Positions 25,953 through 34,895 of a stretch of DNA of 52,611 nt are shown here, piece after piece. Numbering within the stretch: position 1 is the first letter of the stretch; each line of letters starts with the position of its first letter. The notes under the pieces are model-generated. The model saw only the letters and a program-made list of their open reading frames with translations, ran no database searches and was not told where the DNA came from. A program made the translations under genes and the position numbers. Origin of the DNA: Streptomyces sp. JJ36 (GTDB lineage Bacteria > Actinomycetota > Actinomycetes > Streptomycetales > Streptomycetaceae). Where the stretch lies: contig NZ_JACYHE010000040.1 in the NCBI RefSeq assembly GCF_021696945.1, forward strand, positions 1-52,611. The letters are read 5' to 3'.

Positions 25953-26576
25953 CTACCCCAGGCCGTCCTCCCGGAGGCGGTGGCACAGGTCGATCTTGGT
26001 GTGGGTGGGGCGTCCGGCCTGCCGGTACTTCTCCTTCACCCGGTCGAGGTAGTCCTTGGCGGTGTGCGGGCTGATGCCGGCCCGCCGTGCGGTGGCCTTC
26101 AGCGTGAGCCCCGAGGCGTAGTGACGCAGCACGGCGAGTTCCTGCGGGGCCAGACGCGGGCGCGTGGGGGCGCTGTCCTGGGCCCACGCGAAGGCGAGTT
26201 CGGGCGAGTGCGCGGTACGTCCGGCCGCCACCTCCTCGACCGCGGCCACGAGGGTGGGCAGGTCGTGGTCCTTGGTGAGATAGCCGTCGGCACCGGCGGC
26301 GACGGCACCGACGATCTGAGCGTGGTCCGGCACGGTGCTGATCATCAGCACCCGGCTGCCGGCCTCCCGTAACCGGCGGATGTTGGCGGCGGGCTCGACC
26401 CCGTCCCGCAGCACGAGGTCGAGCAGCACCACGTCGGCCGCCGGCCCGTCGCCGGCGAGCAGTTCGCCCACGGTCGCGGTCCGCGCGACCAGCCGCAGAT
26501 GGGGAACCCCGGCGAGCCACGACGTGAGCCCGTCCAGGAGCATCCGGTCGTCGTCGACCGCGGCCACGCTGATCAT
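25953..26576 (-). CDS. NarL/LuxR-type response regulator
   Basis: A 207-aa regulator. The receiver has an acidic pocket VDDD near residue 8, a phospho-acceptor Asp in VVLLDLVLRDG and Lys in LTKDHDLP. The C-terminal LuxR helix-turn-helix is LAPQELAVLRHYASGLTLKATARRAGISPHTAKDYLDRVKEKY in pattern, slightly diverged from the canonical LTxRE start. ATG 26576 overlaps the kinase stop (ATGA); an alternative GTG at 26585 follows AGGTGG. It is the partner of the kinase just upstream. As neighbour of a lanthipeptide cluster whose SapB-type relatives carry a NarL-type regulator (RamR), it is a candidate cluster regulator, but it is separated from the synthetase gene by a divergent promoter region. Confidence 0.93.
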   Translation of the reverse strand: MISVAAVDDDRMLLDGLTSWLAGVPHLRLVARTATVGELLAGDGPAADVVLLDLVLRDGVEPAANIRRLREAGSRVLMISTVPDHAQIVGAVAAGADGYLTKDHDLPTLVAAVEEVAAGRTAHSPELAFAWAQDSAPTRPRLAPQELAVLRHYASGLTLKATARRAGISPHTAKDYLDRVKEKYRQAGRPTHTKIDLCHRLREDGLG

Positions 26577-27721
26577 CTCGGCCACCGTAAGGCCACCTGG
26601 ACCCCCTCTCCCGGCCGGCTGTCCACCTCTGCCCAGCCTCCTATCTCCCGCATGCGTGCATGGACGGACCTGTGCAACCCGAAGCCCCCCGGCGTCCCCT
26701 CCGGCGCCCCGCCGGACAGGAAGCCGCGGCCGCGGTCCACCACGGTGGCCGTGAGACTCCCCGCCAGGCCGGTGACCGTCAGGAAGGCGTGCTCGGTCCC
26801 GGCATGCCGGTGCACGTTGTTGAAGGCCTCGGTGACGGCGGCGGCCACCGCCTGCACCACATGGCCGGGGACCGAGGGCTTCCCGTGGTACATGGCCGTC
26901 ACGCGCAGGCCGAGGGACTCCGCCGAGCGCACCGCCTCCTCCAGCGCGGCGAAGACGTCCGTCCCCGGCTCCTCCGCAGCGCTCCCGCCCCGGGCGACGA
27001 GGCGCCGCAGATAGGCGGCGTCCCGGGCGCACCGGCGCCGCACCTCGGGGGAGTTCGCGTCCACCCCGCCCTGCGAGAGGGCGGTGAGCGTCGCGAGGAC
27101 CGTGTCGTGCAACGCCCGGTAGTGGGCGACGCGTTCGGCGTCCTTGGCGCGCAGCACCTCGGCGGCCAGCGCGCGCCGGTTCGCGGTGTCCAGCCGGTCG
27201 CCCTCCCGGCCCAGGTACCACCAGAAGACCCGCGCCAGAACAGCCGAGAAGACCAGGGAGTTGAGGTGCCCCCCGGTCACGTTCCACGGGGCGTCCACCG
27301 CCAGGTACGCAGCCGTGTGCGTGACGCCGAGCAGGGCGACGGCCGTCACGACCGCCGCCAGCCGGGTCAGCGCCACGGCCGCCGCCGCGCTGGCCGAGCC
27401 GCCCAGCAGCGTCACCCACGCCAGCGACGACGCCTCCCCGGCCCCGCCCCACTCCATCGCGACGAACGGCAGCAGGCAGCCGGTGGCGAGGACGTCGCAC
27501 CAGGTCGCCCGTTCCGGCAGCCGGCGGTGCGCCCGGACGGTGCCGTACATCAGGACGCTGGTGCCCAGCGCGACGCCGAGGACCAGCCACTGCTCCGGCC
27601 TGCTTCCGTGGTGCCGGAGGACTGCGGAGAGGCCCGCGGTGAGGTGACTCACCCGGTACAGCATCGTGGCGAGCGCGACGAAGGCCCGTGCGCGTTCGGC
27701 CGCCGACCGGGTCCGTAACAC
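26573..27721 (-). CDS. NarL-type sensor histidine kinase
   Basis: A 382-aa membrane kinase with about five or six hydrophobic segments in the first ~165 residues and little extracytoplasmic sequence, so it may sense a membrane or intracellular cue. The HisKA_3 dimerisation region holds the phospho-histidine in YRALHDTVLATLTAL (~210). The HATPase domain has EAFNNVHRHAG (N box), DRGRGF (G1) and GGFGLHRSVHARM (G2). Start is GTG 27721 with GGAGG 6 nt upstream. It is divergent from the lanthipeptide synthetase gene, with 273 bp between the starts. Confidence 0.93.
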   Translation of the reverse strand: MLRTRSAAERARAFVALATMLYRVSHLTAGLSAVLRHHGSRPEQWLVLGVALGTSVLMYGTVRAHRRLPERATWCDVLATGCLLPFVAMEWGGAGEASSLAWVTLLGGSASAAAAVALTRLAAVVTAVALLGVTHTAAYLAVDAPWNVTGGHLNSLVFSAVLARVFWWYLGREGDRLDTANRRALAAEVLRAKDAERVAHYRALHDTVLATLTALSQGGVDANSPEVRRRCARDAAYLRRLVARGGSAAEEPGTDVFAALEEAVRSAESLGLRVTAMYHGKPSVPGHVVQAVAAAVTEAFNNVHRHAGTEHAFLTVTGLAGSLTATVVDRGRGFLSGGAPEGTPGGFGLHRSVHARMREIGGWAEVDSRPGEGVQVALRWPR

Positions 27722-27994
27722 CTAACCTCCCCCACCGACGCGCGCCAGCCCCCCGAACAGGCGGGTACAGCGACGTGCCCGGCTCTCCTAGTCTCAGGCG
27801 TGGCGAGGGAGCCCCGGGGAGAACCGGGCCGCCCCCGTGCACGCGGCACGACCACTCAGAGCGTTCGCGCACGCACGAATGAGTTCTATTCCATCCCGCC
27901 GTTCCCTAGCAAGAACACCTCGGCCGTCTTGCCCCCGGTAGCGCCGTGCCACACGCGGCCGCGCCGGTGGTGCGCAGTCCCAGGAGGAGCCGCA

Positions 27995-30850
27995 GTGGAC
28001 CGTCACAACGCGCCGGGCGACGCACGGCCGGCGCTGCTCTCCAGCCCGGACCTGCTGCCCGGCATCGTGCAGGGCGCACTGGACCGTCACGGGGCGGACG
28101 GCTGGGAGGTGCGGCGTGGCGGCTTCTGGTGCCATGTGCGGCCGCCGGACCACCGGCCCCGGGAGCAGGGCTGGAAACTGCACCTGTCGGCCACCCCCCT
28201 GTCGGCCGCACTGGTGCTCACGCTGGCGAGCGAGGTGCTGCTCGCCGAGCGGGCGTCGTTCAAGTTCGCCGGCACCGTCGACCGGGTCGCCGAGCTGACG
28301 GGGGCCCGCACCGACCGCGGCGGGGGCGGCAAGTTCCTCACCGTCTACCCGGACGACGACACACGGTTTCGCCGGCTGGCCGCACGGTTGCACGAGGTCA
28401 CCGACGGGATGCGGGGGCCGGGCATCCTCTCGGACCGGCAGTACCGGCCGGGCAGCCTGGTCCACTACCGCTTCGGCGCCTTCCACGGCGTCCGTACGCT
28501 CACGCACGACGGCACCGTGGAGGTCATGCTCCGGCGGCCGGACGGGACGCTGGAGCGGGACGAGCGCCGGGCGTGGGTGACGACCCCGTCCTGGGCCCCA
28601 GCGCCGTTCCCGGAGAGCGCGGGGGAGCCGCCTGCCGGGGGCGGCGGCCGGGATGCGGCGCCCGGAGACGGCGCCGAGGCCGCCCCGGCCCCCGCGAAGG
28701 CCCCCGTACGGGCCACGGCGGTGCGCCTGGCCGGGCGGTACCTGGTCCGGAAGGCGCTCCGGCACGCCTACAAGGGCGGCGTCTACCTGGGACGGGACGA
28801 GACCACCGGCCGCGACGTCGTCATCAAGGAAGCCAGACCCCATGTGGCGGGCCGGGTCGACGGTACGGACCAACGGGACGCCCTGCGCCACGAGGAGGCC
28901 ATGCTCCAGGCACTCGAAGGGCTCGACGTGGGCCCGCGGGCGCTCGCGTCGTTCACCCAGGGGCCGAACCACTTCCTCGTCCAGGAACACGTCCCCGGCA
29001 CCTCGCTGCGCGCCTGGGTGGCGGCACACCCCGGCCGCGGCATGGCCGAGTTCCTCGGCATCGCCGGGCAACTCGTCACAGCCGTACGGAAGATCCACGC
29101 GCTCGGCTACGTGCTCCGCGACCTGAACCCCAACAACCTCATGGTCCTGCCCGACCTGCGGGTCCGGGTGATCGACCTCGAGCTGCTGGCCCCGGCCGGC
29201 GAGGCCGCGCGGCGTGCCTACACCCCCGGCTACGGAGCGCCCGAGGTGGCCGGGGCCGCCCCCGGCGCCCTGACCGTTCCGGAGCACCGTGCGGACCTGT
29301 ACAGCCTCGGCGCCGTCCTGCTGCACCTGGTGGCGGGTGTGGACCTGGTGGCGGCCCCGGACACCCCGGTGCCGCGCCCGCCGGACGAACGGACGGCGCC
29401 GCTGGCCGGCCTCGCCCTGGCCGACCACCCCTGGGCCGCACCCCTGCTGCCGCTGCTCCTCGCCCTGACCGCCGCCGACCCTGCGGACCGCTGGTCCCTC
29501 GACCGGGTCGAGGACTTCCTCACCGGGCTCGGCCGCCGGACCGCCGGCCCACCGCCGGACGGGGCCGGGCCGGCGCAGGAACCCCCGGAACTCCCGTTCG
29601 CCGACGCCGACCGGGACCGGTTGATCGCCGACGGTCTCACCCACCTGCTCACCACCCGGTCGACGGGCCGCGACGGCCATCTCTGGCCCCTGGAGGGGTT
29701 CGCGGCCACCAACGACCCGCTCAACGTCCAGCACGGCGCCGCCGGCGTGCTCGCCGTCCTCACCCGGGCCGCCGCCTCCGCCCGTCCGCATCCCGGCGTG
29801 CGGGACGCGGCCGCCGAGGTGGCGCAGTGGGTACGCGACCGGCTCTCCCCGTCCGGCGGGGGCCTGCCCGAGGGCAGCCCGCTGCTGCCCGGGCTCTACT
29901 TCGGCCGTAGCGGCACCGCCTGGGCGCTGCTGGACGCCGGCCGGTTCCTCGGGGACGACGCGGCGCAGCGGTCGGCGCTCGACCTGGCGCGCCGCGTGCC
30001 GGTGGAGTGGCCGAACCGCGACGTGTGCCACGGCGCCGCGGGAGCCGGGCTCGCCCAGCTCCACTGCTGGCGGGTCACCGGGGAGACGGAGTTCCGGCAG
30101 CGGGTGGTCGCCTGTGCGGAGGGCGTCCTCGCGGCGGCCGAGGAGCACCCGGCGGGCCTGATCTGGCCGGTGCCCGCGACGTTCGCCTCCCATCTCGCCG
30201 GAGCGCGGCAGTTCGGCTTCGCGCACGGGGTGGCCGGCATCGGCGCCTTCCTGCTGGCCGCCGGGCTGGCCACGGACCGCGAGGACTTCACCGGCGCGGC
30301 GGAGCGGGCCGGCGAGACGCTGCTGCGTGTCGCCCACGTCGAGGGCGGCCGGGCGCACTGGCCCGCGGGCGACCGGGCGGCCGACGGGCCGCAGCGCGCG
30401 GTGCACTGGTGCAACGGGGCCTCCGGGGTGGGCACCTTCCTCGTCCGGCTGTGGCGGGCGACCGGCCAGGAGCGGTTCCGTGAGGGCGCGGAGCTGGGGG
30501 CGGCAGCCGTACGCCGCTCCGTGTGGCAGTCACCGCCGGTCGTCTGTCACGGCCTGGCCGGGGACGCCGAGTTCCTGCTCGATCTGGCCGCGGCCTGCGA
30601 CGAGCCCCGCTACCGTCGCTGGGCCCGGGACCTGGCGGCCTGCGTGCACGCGCGCAACGTGCTGCGGGACGGCCTGCTGGTCGTGCCCGACGAGACGATG
30701 GGCACGGTCTCGGCCTGCTACCAGACCGGGCTGGCCGGCGTCGTCTCCCTGCTGCTGCGGCTGCGCGAGGGCGGCCCCCGGCTCTGGCTGCCGGAGGGCG
30801 ACCTGCGGGCCTCGTCCCCGTCCACGGCGCTCCTGGCGGACACGGTATGA
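27995..30850 (+). CDS. Class IV-type lanthipeptide synthetase (lyase-kinase-cyclase)
   Basis: A 951-aa three-domain enzyme. Residues 1-~205 are the lyase domain. A linker (~205-240) precedes a protein-kinase domain (~245-515) with K278 in VVIKEA, catalytic D376 in RDLNPNN, and D394 in place of the DFG Asp. The LanC-like cyclase (~540-940) keeps H744 in FAHGVAG, C806 in HWCNGASG, and C851-H852 in VCHGLAG. These zinc ligands are present in class IV LanL but absent in class III LanKC. It phosphorylates Ser/Thr of the precursor, eliminates phosphate and forms thioether rings. GTG 27995 follows AGGAGG by 6 nt. It is the first gene of the cluster and overlaps the next by 4 bp. Confidence 0.94.
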   Translation: MDRHNAPGDARPALLSSPDLLPGIVQGALDRHGADGWEVRRGGFWCHVRPPDHRPREQGWKLHLSATPLSAALVLTLASEVLLAERASFKFAGTVDRVAELTGARTDRGGGGKFLTVYPDDDTRFRRLAARLHEVTDGMRGPGILSDRQYRPGSLVHYRFGAFHGVRTLTHDGTVEVMLRRPDGTLERDERRAWVTTPSWAPAPFPESAGEPPAGGGGRDAAPGDGAEAAPAPAKAPVRATAVRLAGRYLVRKALRHAYKGGVYLGRDETTGRDVVIKEARPHVAGRVDGTDQRDALRHEEAMLQALEGLDVGPRALASFTQGPNHFLVQEHVPGTSLRAWVAAHPGRGMAEFLGIAGQLVTAVRKIHALGYVLRDLNPNNLMVLPDLRVRVIDLELLAPAGEAARRAYTPGYGAPEVAGAAPGALTVPEHRADLYSLGAVLLHLVAGVDLVAAPDTPVPRPPDERTAPLAGLALADHPWAAPLLPLLLALTAADPADRWSLDRVEDFLTGLGRRTAGPPPDGAGPAQEPPELPFADADRDRLIADGLTHLLTTRSTGRDGHLWPLEGFAATNDPLNVQHGAAGVLAVLTRAAASARPHPGVRDAAAEVAQWVRDRLSPSGGGLPEGSPLLPGLYFGRSGTAWALLDAGRFLGDDAAQRSALDLARRVPVEWPNRDVCHGAAGAGLAQLHCWRVTGETEFRQRVVACAEGVLAAAEEHPAGLIWPVPATFASHLAGARQFGFAHGVAGIGAFLLAAGLATDREDFTGAAERAGETLLRVAHVEGGRAHWPAGDRAADGPQRAVHWCNGASGVGTFLVRLWRATGQERFREGAELGAAAVRRSVWQSPPVVCHGLAGDAEFLLDLAAACDEPRYRRWARDLAACVHARNVLRDGLLVVPDETMGTVSACYQTGLAGVVSLLLRLREGGPRLWLPEGDLRASSPSTALLADTV

Positions 30851-32730
30851 CGCCGCCGCCCGACCGGATCAGCATCCGGTTCTCCGAGCCCGCGGGGTAC
30901 GCCGCCGGCCTGGTGACCACGGAGGACGGCGGTCCCGTCCCGGCCTGGTGGGACCTGCGGGCCGCCCGCCCGGGCGGCCCCCGCTACCGCGAGCTGCCGT
31001 CGGCCGAGACCACCCGGACCCAGCCGGTGCCCACCGCCGACGGCCGCCTGCTGCTGCTCCGCACCGGTGCGGACCGGCACGAACTGGCCCTGGTGGACCC
31101 GGCGGAGCCGGACCGTCCCGCACGGACCCTGACGGTCCGGGCCCGGGGGCTCCGGCTGTGCCCGAGCCCCCGCCAGGGCGGCCTGGCCCTGGCCCTGGAG
31201 ACGGACCCGCACGGCCGCACCACGGTGTGGCGGGTCCGTGACGAGCCGCTGCGGCTGGTGCGGGCGGCCGGGCTGCCGGGCCGCACGGGCGCGGTCCACT
31301 GGCTGGACACCGCCGGGCGGCGGTTCGGCACCGACCTGCGGCGGGACGGGACGACGGGCCCGGTCGCCGTGGACCTCGCCGACGGGTCCTGGGCCCCGCT
31401 GCCCTCCCCGCCCGGCGCCCGGGCACACCGGCTGTTGCTGACCGCGCCGGGGGCGCCGGAGGGCGGGCTGCTGCTGGTGGCCTCCGACGCCTCCGACGCC
31501 ACCCGTGCCACCGGCGGTGCCGGCGGGCCGCTGCGGCTCGGGGTGGCCCCGTCGGCCGACCCCGCGGACGTACGCTTCCCGGCGCGGCTGAACGGGATGG
31601 ACGCCGCCGTCCTGCCGCTGGCCGCGGACCCGGCCGGGGAACGGATCGCCCTGCGGGTCACCCGGGGCGCCGGTGCGGACCTTGTGCACTACGACGTCGC
31701 CGCCGACGCGCTCTCCGCCACCTCGCTCCCGGCCGGCGCGCTCGGCCCGGCCGCCGCCTGGTCCGCGGAGGGGCTGCACGTGGCCTACTCCCACCCCGAT
31801 CACCCGACCGACGTGGTGACGGTGCGTCAGGACGGGTCGGTGGAGCCCCGCCTCCGCGCCTCCCGCCCGCGCCGGGCCCCAGTGCGGACCGAGTGGTTCC
31901 ACGGCCCCGGAGGCGGCATCCCCGCGCTGTGCCACGGCGACTGGCGGGCCGGCGGGCCGCTCGTCGTCGCCCTGCACGGCGGCCCCGAGGCCGCGTGGCA
32001 GCTTCGGTACGACCCGCTGCTGCACCGGCTGACCGCCGCCGGGTGCGCCGTCGTGGCACCCAACCAGCGCGGCAGCACCGGCTACGGTCCCGGGCACGCG
32101 GCGGCCATTCACGGGGCGTGGGGCGGCCCCGACCTGGCCGACATCCGTCACCTCGTACGGGCGCTGCGGGCCCGCCGCGGCCCGGCGGCCCCCGCGCCCG
32201 CCCTCTACGGAACCAGCTACGGCGCCTTCCTGGCCCTGCTCGCGCTCGGCACCGAACCGGACGCCTGGTCGCGGTGTGCCGTGGTCGCGCCCTTCCTGTC
32301 CGTGGCCCGGCTCTACGCGGAGGCGGGCCCGGCCACCCGGGCGCTCGTCGACCGGCACGCCGCCCGGCGGGACACGGCCGGGGCGCCCGACGCATGGGCG
32401 CTGGCCGGGCACTTCCGCGCCCCGCTGCTGATCGTGCACGGCGACCGGGACGGCAACGTGCCCGTCGGCCAGTCCCGCGCGCTGCGGCGCCGGCTGCTCG
32501 ACCTGGGGCGCCGGGAGCCCGCCGACTTCCGCTACGCCGAGGTGCGCGGCGCCGGGCACCACCCGCTGCAGACGGCGGACGGCCCGGCCCTCGCCGCCCG
32601 GTTGACCGGCTTTCTCACCACCGGAGCGCACCCGCCCGCCGCGCTCCCCGCAGACTCCCGGCCGCATCCGCGTCCCGGGACACCGCCGGCGCCGCCGGTG
32701 GACGACCACCGGACTCCCTCGAGGAGGTGA
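30847..32730 (+). CDS. S9-family prolyl-oligopeptidase-like protease, probable leader peptidase
   Basis: A 627-aa cytosolic protein. The first ~370 residues are beta-propeller-like; the C-terminal alpha/beta-hydrolase domain has the S9 triad: S457 in GTSYGAF, D535 in HGDRDGNVP and H571 in GAGHHPL, plus VVALHGGPEA (oxyanion region). It is coupled to the synthetase gene (ATGA overlap) and ends 2 nt before the first precursor gene. A protease of this family, FlaP, removes the leader of the class III peptide flavipeptin, so a maturation role is likely. Only one of the two precursors has Pro before its core, so its cleavage rule here is open. The tail after ~600 is Pro-rich. Confidence 0.92.
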   Translation: MTPPPDRISIRFSEPAGYAAGLVTTEDGGPVPAWWDLRAARPGGPRYRELPSAETTRTQPVPTADGRLLLLRTGADRHELALVDPAEPDRPARTLTVRARGLRLCPSPRQGGLALALETDPHGRTTVWRVRDEPLRLVRAAGLPGRTGAVHWLDTAGRRFGTDLRRDGTTGPVAVDLADGSWAPLPSPPGARAHRLLLTAPGAPEGGLLLVASDASDATRATGGAGGPLRLGVAPSADPADVRFPARLNGMDAAVLPLAADPAGERIALRVTRGAGADLVHYDVAADALSATSLPAGALGPAAAWSAEGLHVAYSHPDHPTDVVTVRQDGSVEPRLRASRPRRAPVRTEWFHGPGGGIPALCHGDWRAGGPLVVALHGGPEAAWQLRYDPLLHRLTAAGCAVVAPNQRGSTGYGPGHAAAIHGAWGGPDLADIRHLVRALRARRGPAAPAPALYGTSYGAFLALLALGTEPDAWSRCAVVAPFLSVARLYAEAGPATRALVDRHAARRDTAGAPDAWALAGHFRAPLLIVHGDRDGNVPVGQSRALRRRLLDLGRREPADFRYAEVRGAGHHPLQTADGPALAARLTGFLTTGAHPPAALPADSRPHPRPGTPPAPPVDDHRTPSRR

Positions 32731-32732
32731 AC

Positions 32733-32849
32733 ATGACCACGATCGACGTCGACGCCCTGCAGACCCTGGAGGGCGAGGAGGGGGCCGAGCTCCGGCCCTG
32801 CGGCATCACCTGCACCTGGACCTGCTCCTGGACCAGCATCGCCGAGTGA
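32733..32849 (+). CDS. Lanthipeptide precursor peptide 1
   Basis: A 38-aa peptide too short for most gene finders. The ribosome site AGGAGG lies 5 nt before the ATG, inside the last codons of the protease gene. The acidic leader contains DALQTLEGEE, matching the ALQxL signature of a named class IV lanthipeptide precursor family (from memory). The core, from about C23, reads CGITC then TWTCSWTSI, with three Cys (C23, C27, C31) and six Ser/Thr (T26, T28, T30, S32, T34, S35) available for dehydration and ring formation. R21-P22 immediately precedes C23, a possible prolyl-peptidase site. The near-copy downstream supports that it is real. Confidence 0.93.
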   Translation: MTTIDVDALQTLEGEEGAELRPCGITCTWTCSWTSIAE

Positions 32850-32890
32850 CACCGCCCGTTCCACCCACCGCACACCGGAAGGAGAACACC

Positions 32891-33010
32891 GTGATCACCA
32901 TCGAGGTCGACGCGCTGCAGACCCTGGAGGGCGAGGAGGAGGAAGCCGAACTCGGCATCTGCGCCTCCACCTGCACCTGGACCTGCTCCTGGACCAGCAT
33001 CATCGAGTAA
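32891..33010 (+). CDS. Lanthipeptide precursor peptide 2
   Basis: A 39-aa twin of precursor 1, starting at GTG with AAGGAGA a few nt upstream. Its leader shares DALQTLEGEE, and its C-terminal TCTWTCSWTSI is identical in protein and almost identical in DNA. Differences concentrate at the junction: LGICAS here versus RPCGI, so Pro is missing and one more Ser is present. Cys are C24, C28, C32. It lies 41 bp after its sibling and before a hairpin that separates precursor genes from the exporters. The pair probably arose by duplication and may yield two congeners or a two-component peptide. Confidence 0.93.
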   Translation: MITIEVDALQTLEGEEEEAELGICASTCTWTCSWTSIIE

Positions 33011-33026
33011 CACCCCGTCCGGCACC

Positions 33027-33070
33027 GTCGCGGGGCCGGCGGCACACCGTGTGTGCTCCGGTCCCGCGAC
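33027..33070 (+). terminator. Hairpin between precursor genes and exporter genes (probable attenuator)
   Basis: An 11-bp outer stem (GTCGCGGGGCC / GGTCCCGCGAC, one G-U) encloses a 6-bp inner stem (GCACAC / GTGTGC, 3-nt loop). It begins 17 nt after the second precursor stop. It could stabilise the precursor mRNA and reduce read-through, setting peptide above exporter levels. Confidence 0.55.
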
Positions 33071-33119
33071 CGGCCGCGACGCACCGCAGTCCCCTCGACG
33101 ACCCTCCGCGGAGGCCACC

Positions 33120-34895
33120 TTGACGTCCCCCGGGCGACTGATCCTCGACACCGTGAGCCGGGCCCGCGGCTGGATGACGCTCGCCGCCCTCTCCGCCCTG
33201 ACCGCGTCGGCCGCCACGCTCGCGCTGCCCGGCGCCCTGGCGGCGGCGCTGGACGCCGTCGTCTCGGGAGGCCCCGCCACAGTGCCGGTCGCCTGGTTCG
33301 CGGTGGCCCTGGTCGCCACGGCCCTCGCCGGCAGCCTGCGGGCACTGGCCACCGGCGGCTTCGACGCCCGCGCCACCGCCGTACTGCGCACCCGGTTCAG
33401 CGGCCGGGTCTTCGACGCGGCGCTGCCCGGCACCCAGCGCTTCCCCGCCGGCGACCTCACCAGCCGGCTCACCGGGGGCTGCGCCCAGGCCGGCACCGCG
33501 GGATCCACGCTCGTCACCGCCGGAACGTCCCTGCTGACCTCGTGCGGCGCCGTGGTGGCGCTGTGGGTCGTCGACTGGCGGCTGGGCGCCGCCTTCCTGC
33601 TGGTGCTGCCGCCCGCCCTGCTCATCATCCGGCTCTTCGTACACCGTGGTTCCCCGGTGTTCCTGCGCTACCAGGAGCTCCAGGGCCGGCTCTCCGCGCT
33701 CTTCGCCGAGGCCATGGGCGGAGCGCGGACCGTCGCAGCCGGCGGCACCGTCGCCACCGAGGTCTCCCGGGTGCTGGAGCCGCTGCCGGAGCTGGCCGAG
33801 ACCGGGCACCGCACCTGGCGCCTGCAACGCGACACCGGATGGCAGGCCGGTCTGCTCTTCCCGGCGATCCAGGTGCTGGTGCTCGCCCTGGCCGGCCACG
33901 CCCTGGTCGACGGCCGGATCAGCGTCGGCCAACTGACCGCGGTGGTCGGCTACACCACGCTGGCGCTCGGCGCGTTCGACCATCTCGACGCGCTGTTCTC
34001 CCTCGGTACGGCGACGGCCGGCGCCCGCCGCGTGGCGGAGATCCTCGACCAGCCCTCCGGCGCACCCGGCACCCCCCGCGCCGCAGACGTCCCCCCGGCG
34101 CCGCGGCGCGGCGCCGTGACGCTGCGCGGGGTCACCGTGCGGACCGCCGGGCGCACCGTCCTCGACTCCGTCGACCTGCACATCCCGGCCGGGACCGCCT
34201 GTGCCCTCGTCGGCCGCTCGGGCTCCGGCAAGAGCACCCTGGCCGCGCTGCTCGGCAGGCTGCGCGACCCGGATGCCGGTGCGGTCCTCCTCGACGGGGT
34301 CCCGGCCGGGGAGCTGGGCCCCGCGGCCCTGCACGCCGCCGTCGGCTACGCCTTCGAGCGACCCGCCCTGCTCGGCGGGACCGTGCGCGAGGCCCTCACC
34401 CTGGCCCGCCCCGGCGCCTCCGAGCCGGAGATCGTCGCGGCCGCCCGGGCCGCCCGCGCCGACGACTTCGTCCGCCGGCTGCCGCACGGCTACGACACCC
34501 CGCTGGCCGAGGCCCCGATGTCCGGCGGTGAGATCCAGCGGCTCGGCCTGGCCCGTGCGCTGCTGCACGATCCGGTCGTCGTCGTCCTGGACGACGCCAC
34601 CTCCAGCCTGGACACCGCCACCGAGGCGCAGGTGGACGCGGCGCTGCGCACCGCGTGGCACGGCCGCACCCGTCTCCTGGTCGCCCACCGCCCGCAGACC
34701 GCCGCCCGTGCCGACACGGTGGTCTGGCTGGAGGACGGGCGGGTGCGGGCCACCGGCCCGCACCCGCACCTGTGGCGGGACCCCGCCTACCGCGCCCTCT
34801 TCGGGGCCCGCGGCACCCGGCCCCCCGGGCCGGGGACCCGGCCGGCCGCCTCCGGCGGGAGCCCGGCGAAGGAGCAGTCGTGCCCGCGCGCCTGA
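33120..34895 (+). CDS. ABC exporter half-transporter 1 of the lanthipeptide cluster
   Basis: A 591-aa fused membrane/ATPase protein. Six hydrophobic segments fill ~20-300; the ATPase domain has Walker A GRSGSGKS (~365), signature MSGGEIQRL (~466) and Walker B VVVLDDATSSLD (~486). The catalytic Glu after Walker B is Asp, which marks a degenerate ATP site of heterodimeric exporters. No C39 leader-peptidase domain is present. The start is an unusual TTG, chosen because CGGAGG lies ~5 nt upstream and earlier codons read as non-protein sequence. It overlaps the next half-transporter by 16 bp; the two presumably export the modified peptides, as RamA/RamB-type pairs do. Confidence 0.92.
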   Translation: MTSPGRLILDTVSRARGWMTLAALSALTASAATLALPGALAAALDAVVSGGPATVPVAWFAVALVATALAGSLRALATGGFDARATAVLRTRFSGRVFDAALPGTQRFPAGDLTSRLTGGCAQAGTAGSTLVTAGTSLLTSCGAVVALWVVDWRLGAAFLLVLPPALLIIRLFVHRGSPVFLRYQELQGRLSALFAEAMGGARTVAAGGTVATEVSRVLEPLPELAETGHRTWRLQRDTGWQAGLLFPAIQVLVLALAGHALVDGRISVGQLTAVVGYTTLALGAFDHLDALFSLGTATAGARRVAEILDQPSGAPGTPRAADVPPAPRRGAVTLRGVTVRTAGRTVLDSVDLHIPAGTACALVGRSGSGKSTLAALLGRLRDPDAGAVLLDGVPAGELGPAALHAAVGYAFERPALLGGTVREALTLARPGASEPEIVAAARAARADDFVRRLPHGYDTPLAEAPMSGGEIQRLGLARALLHDPVVVVLDDATSSLDTATEAQVDAALRTAWHGRTRLLVAHRPQTAARADTVVWLEDGRVRATGPHPHLWRDPAYRALFGARGTRPPGPGTRPAASGGSPAKEQSCPRA

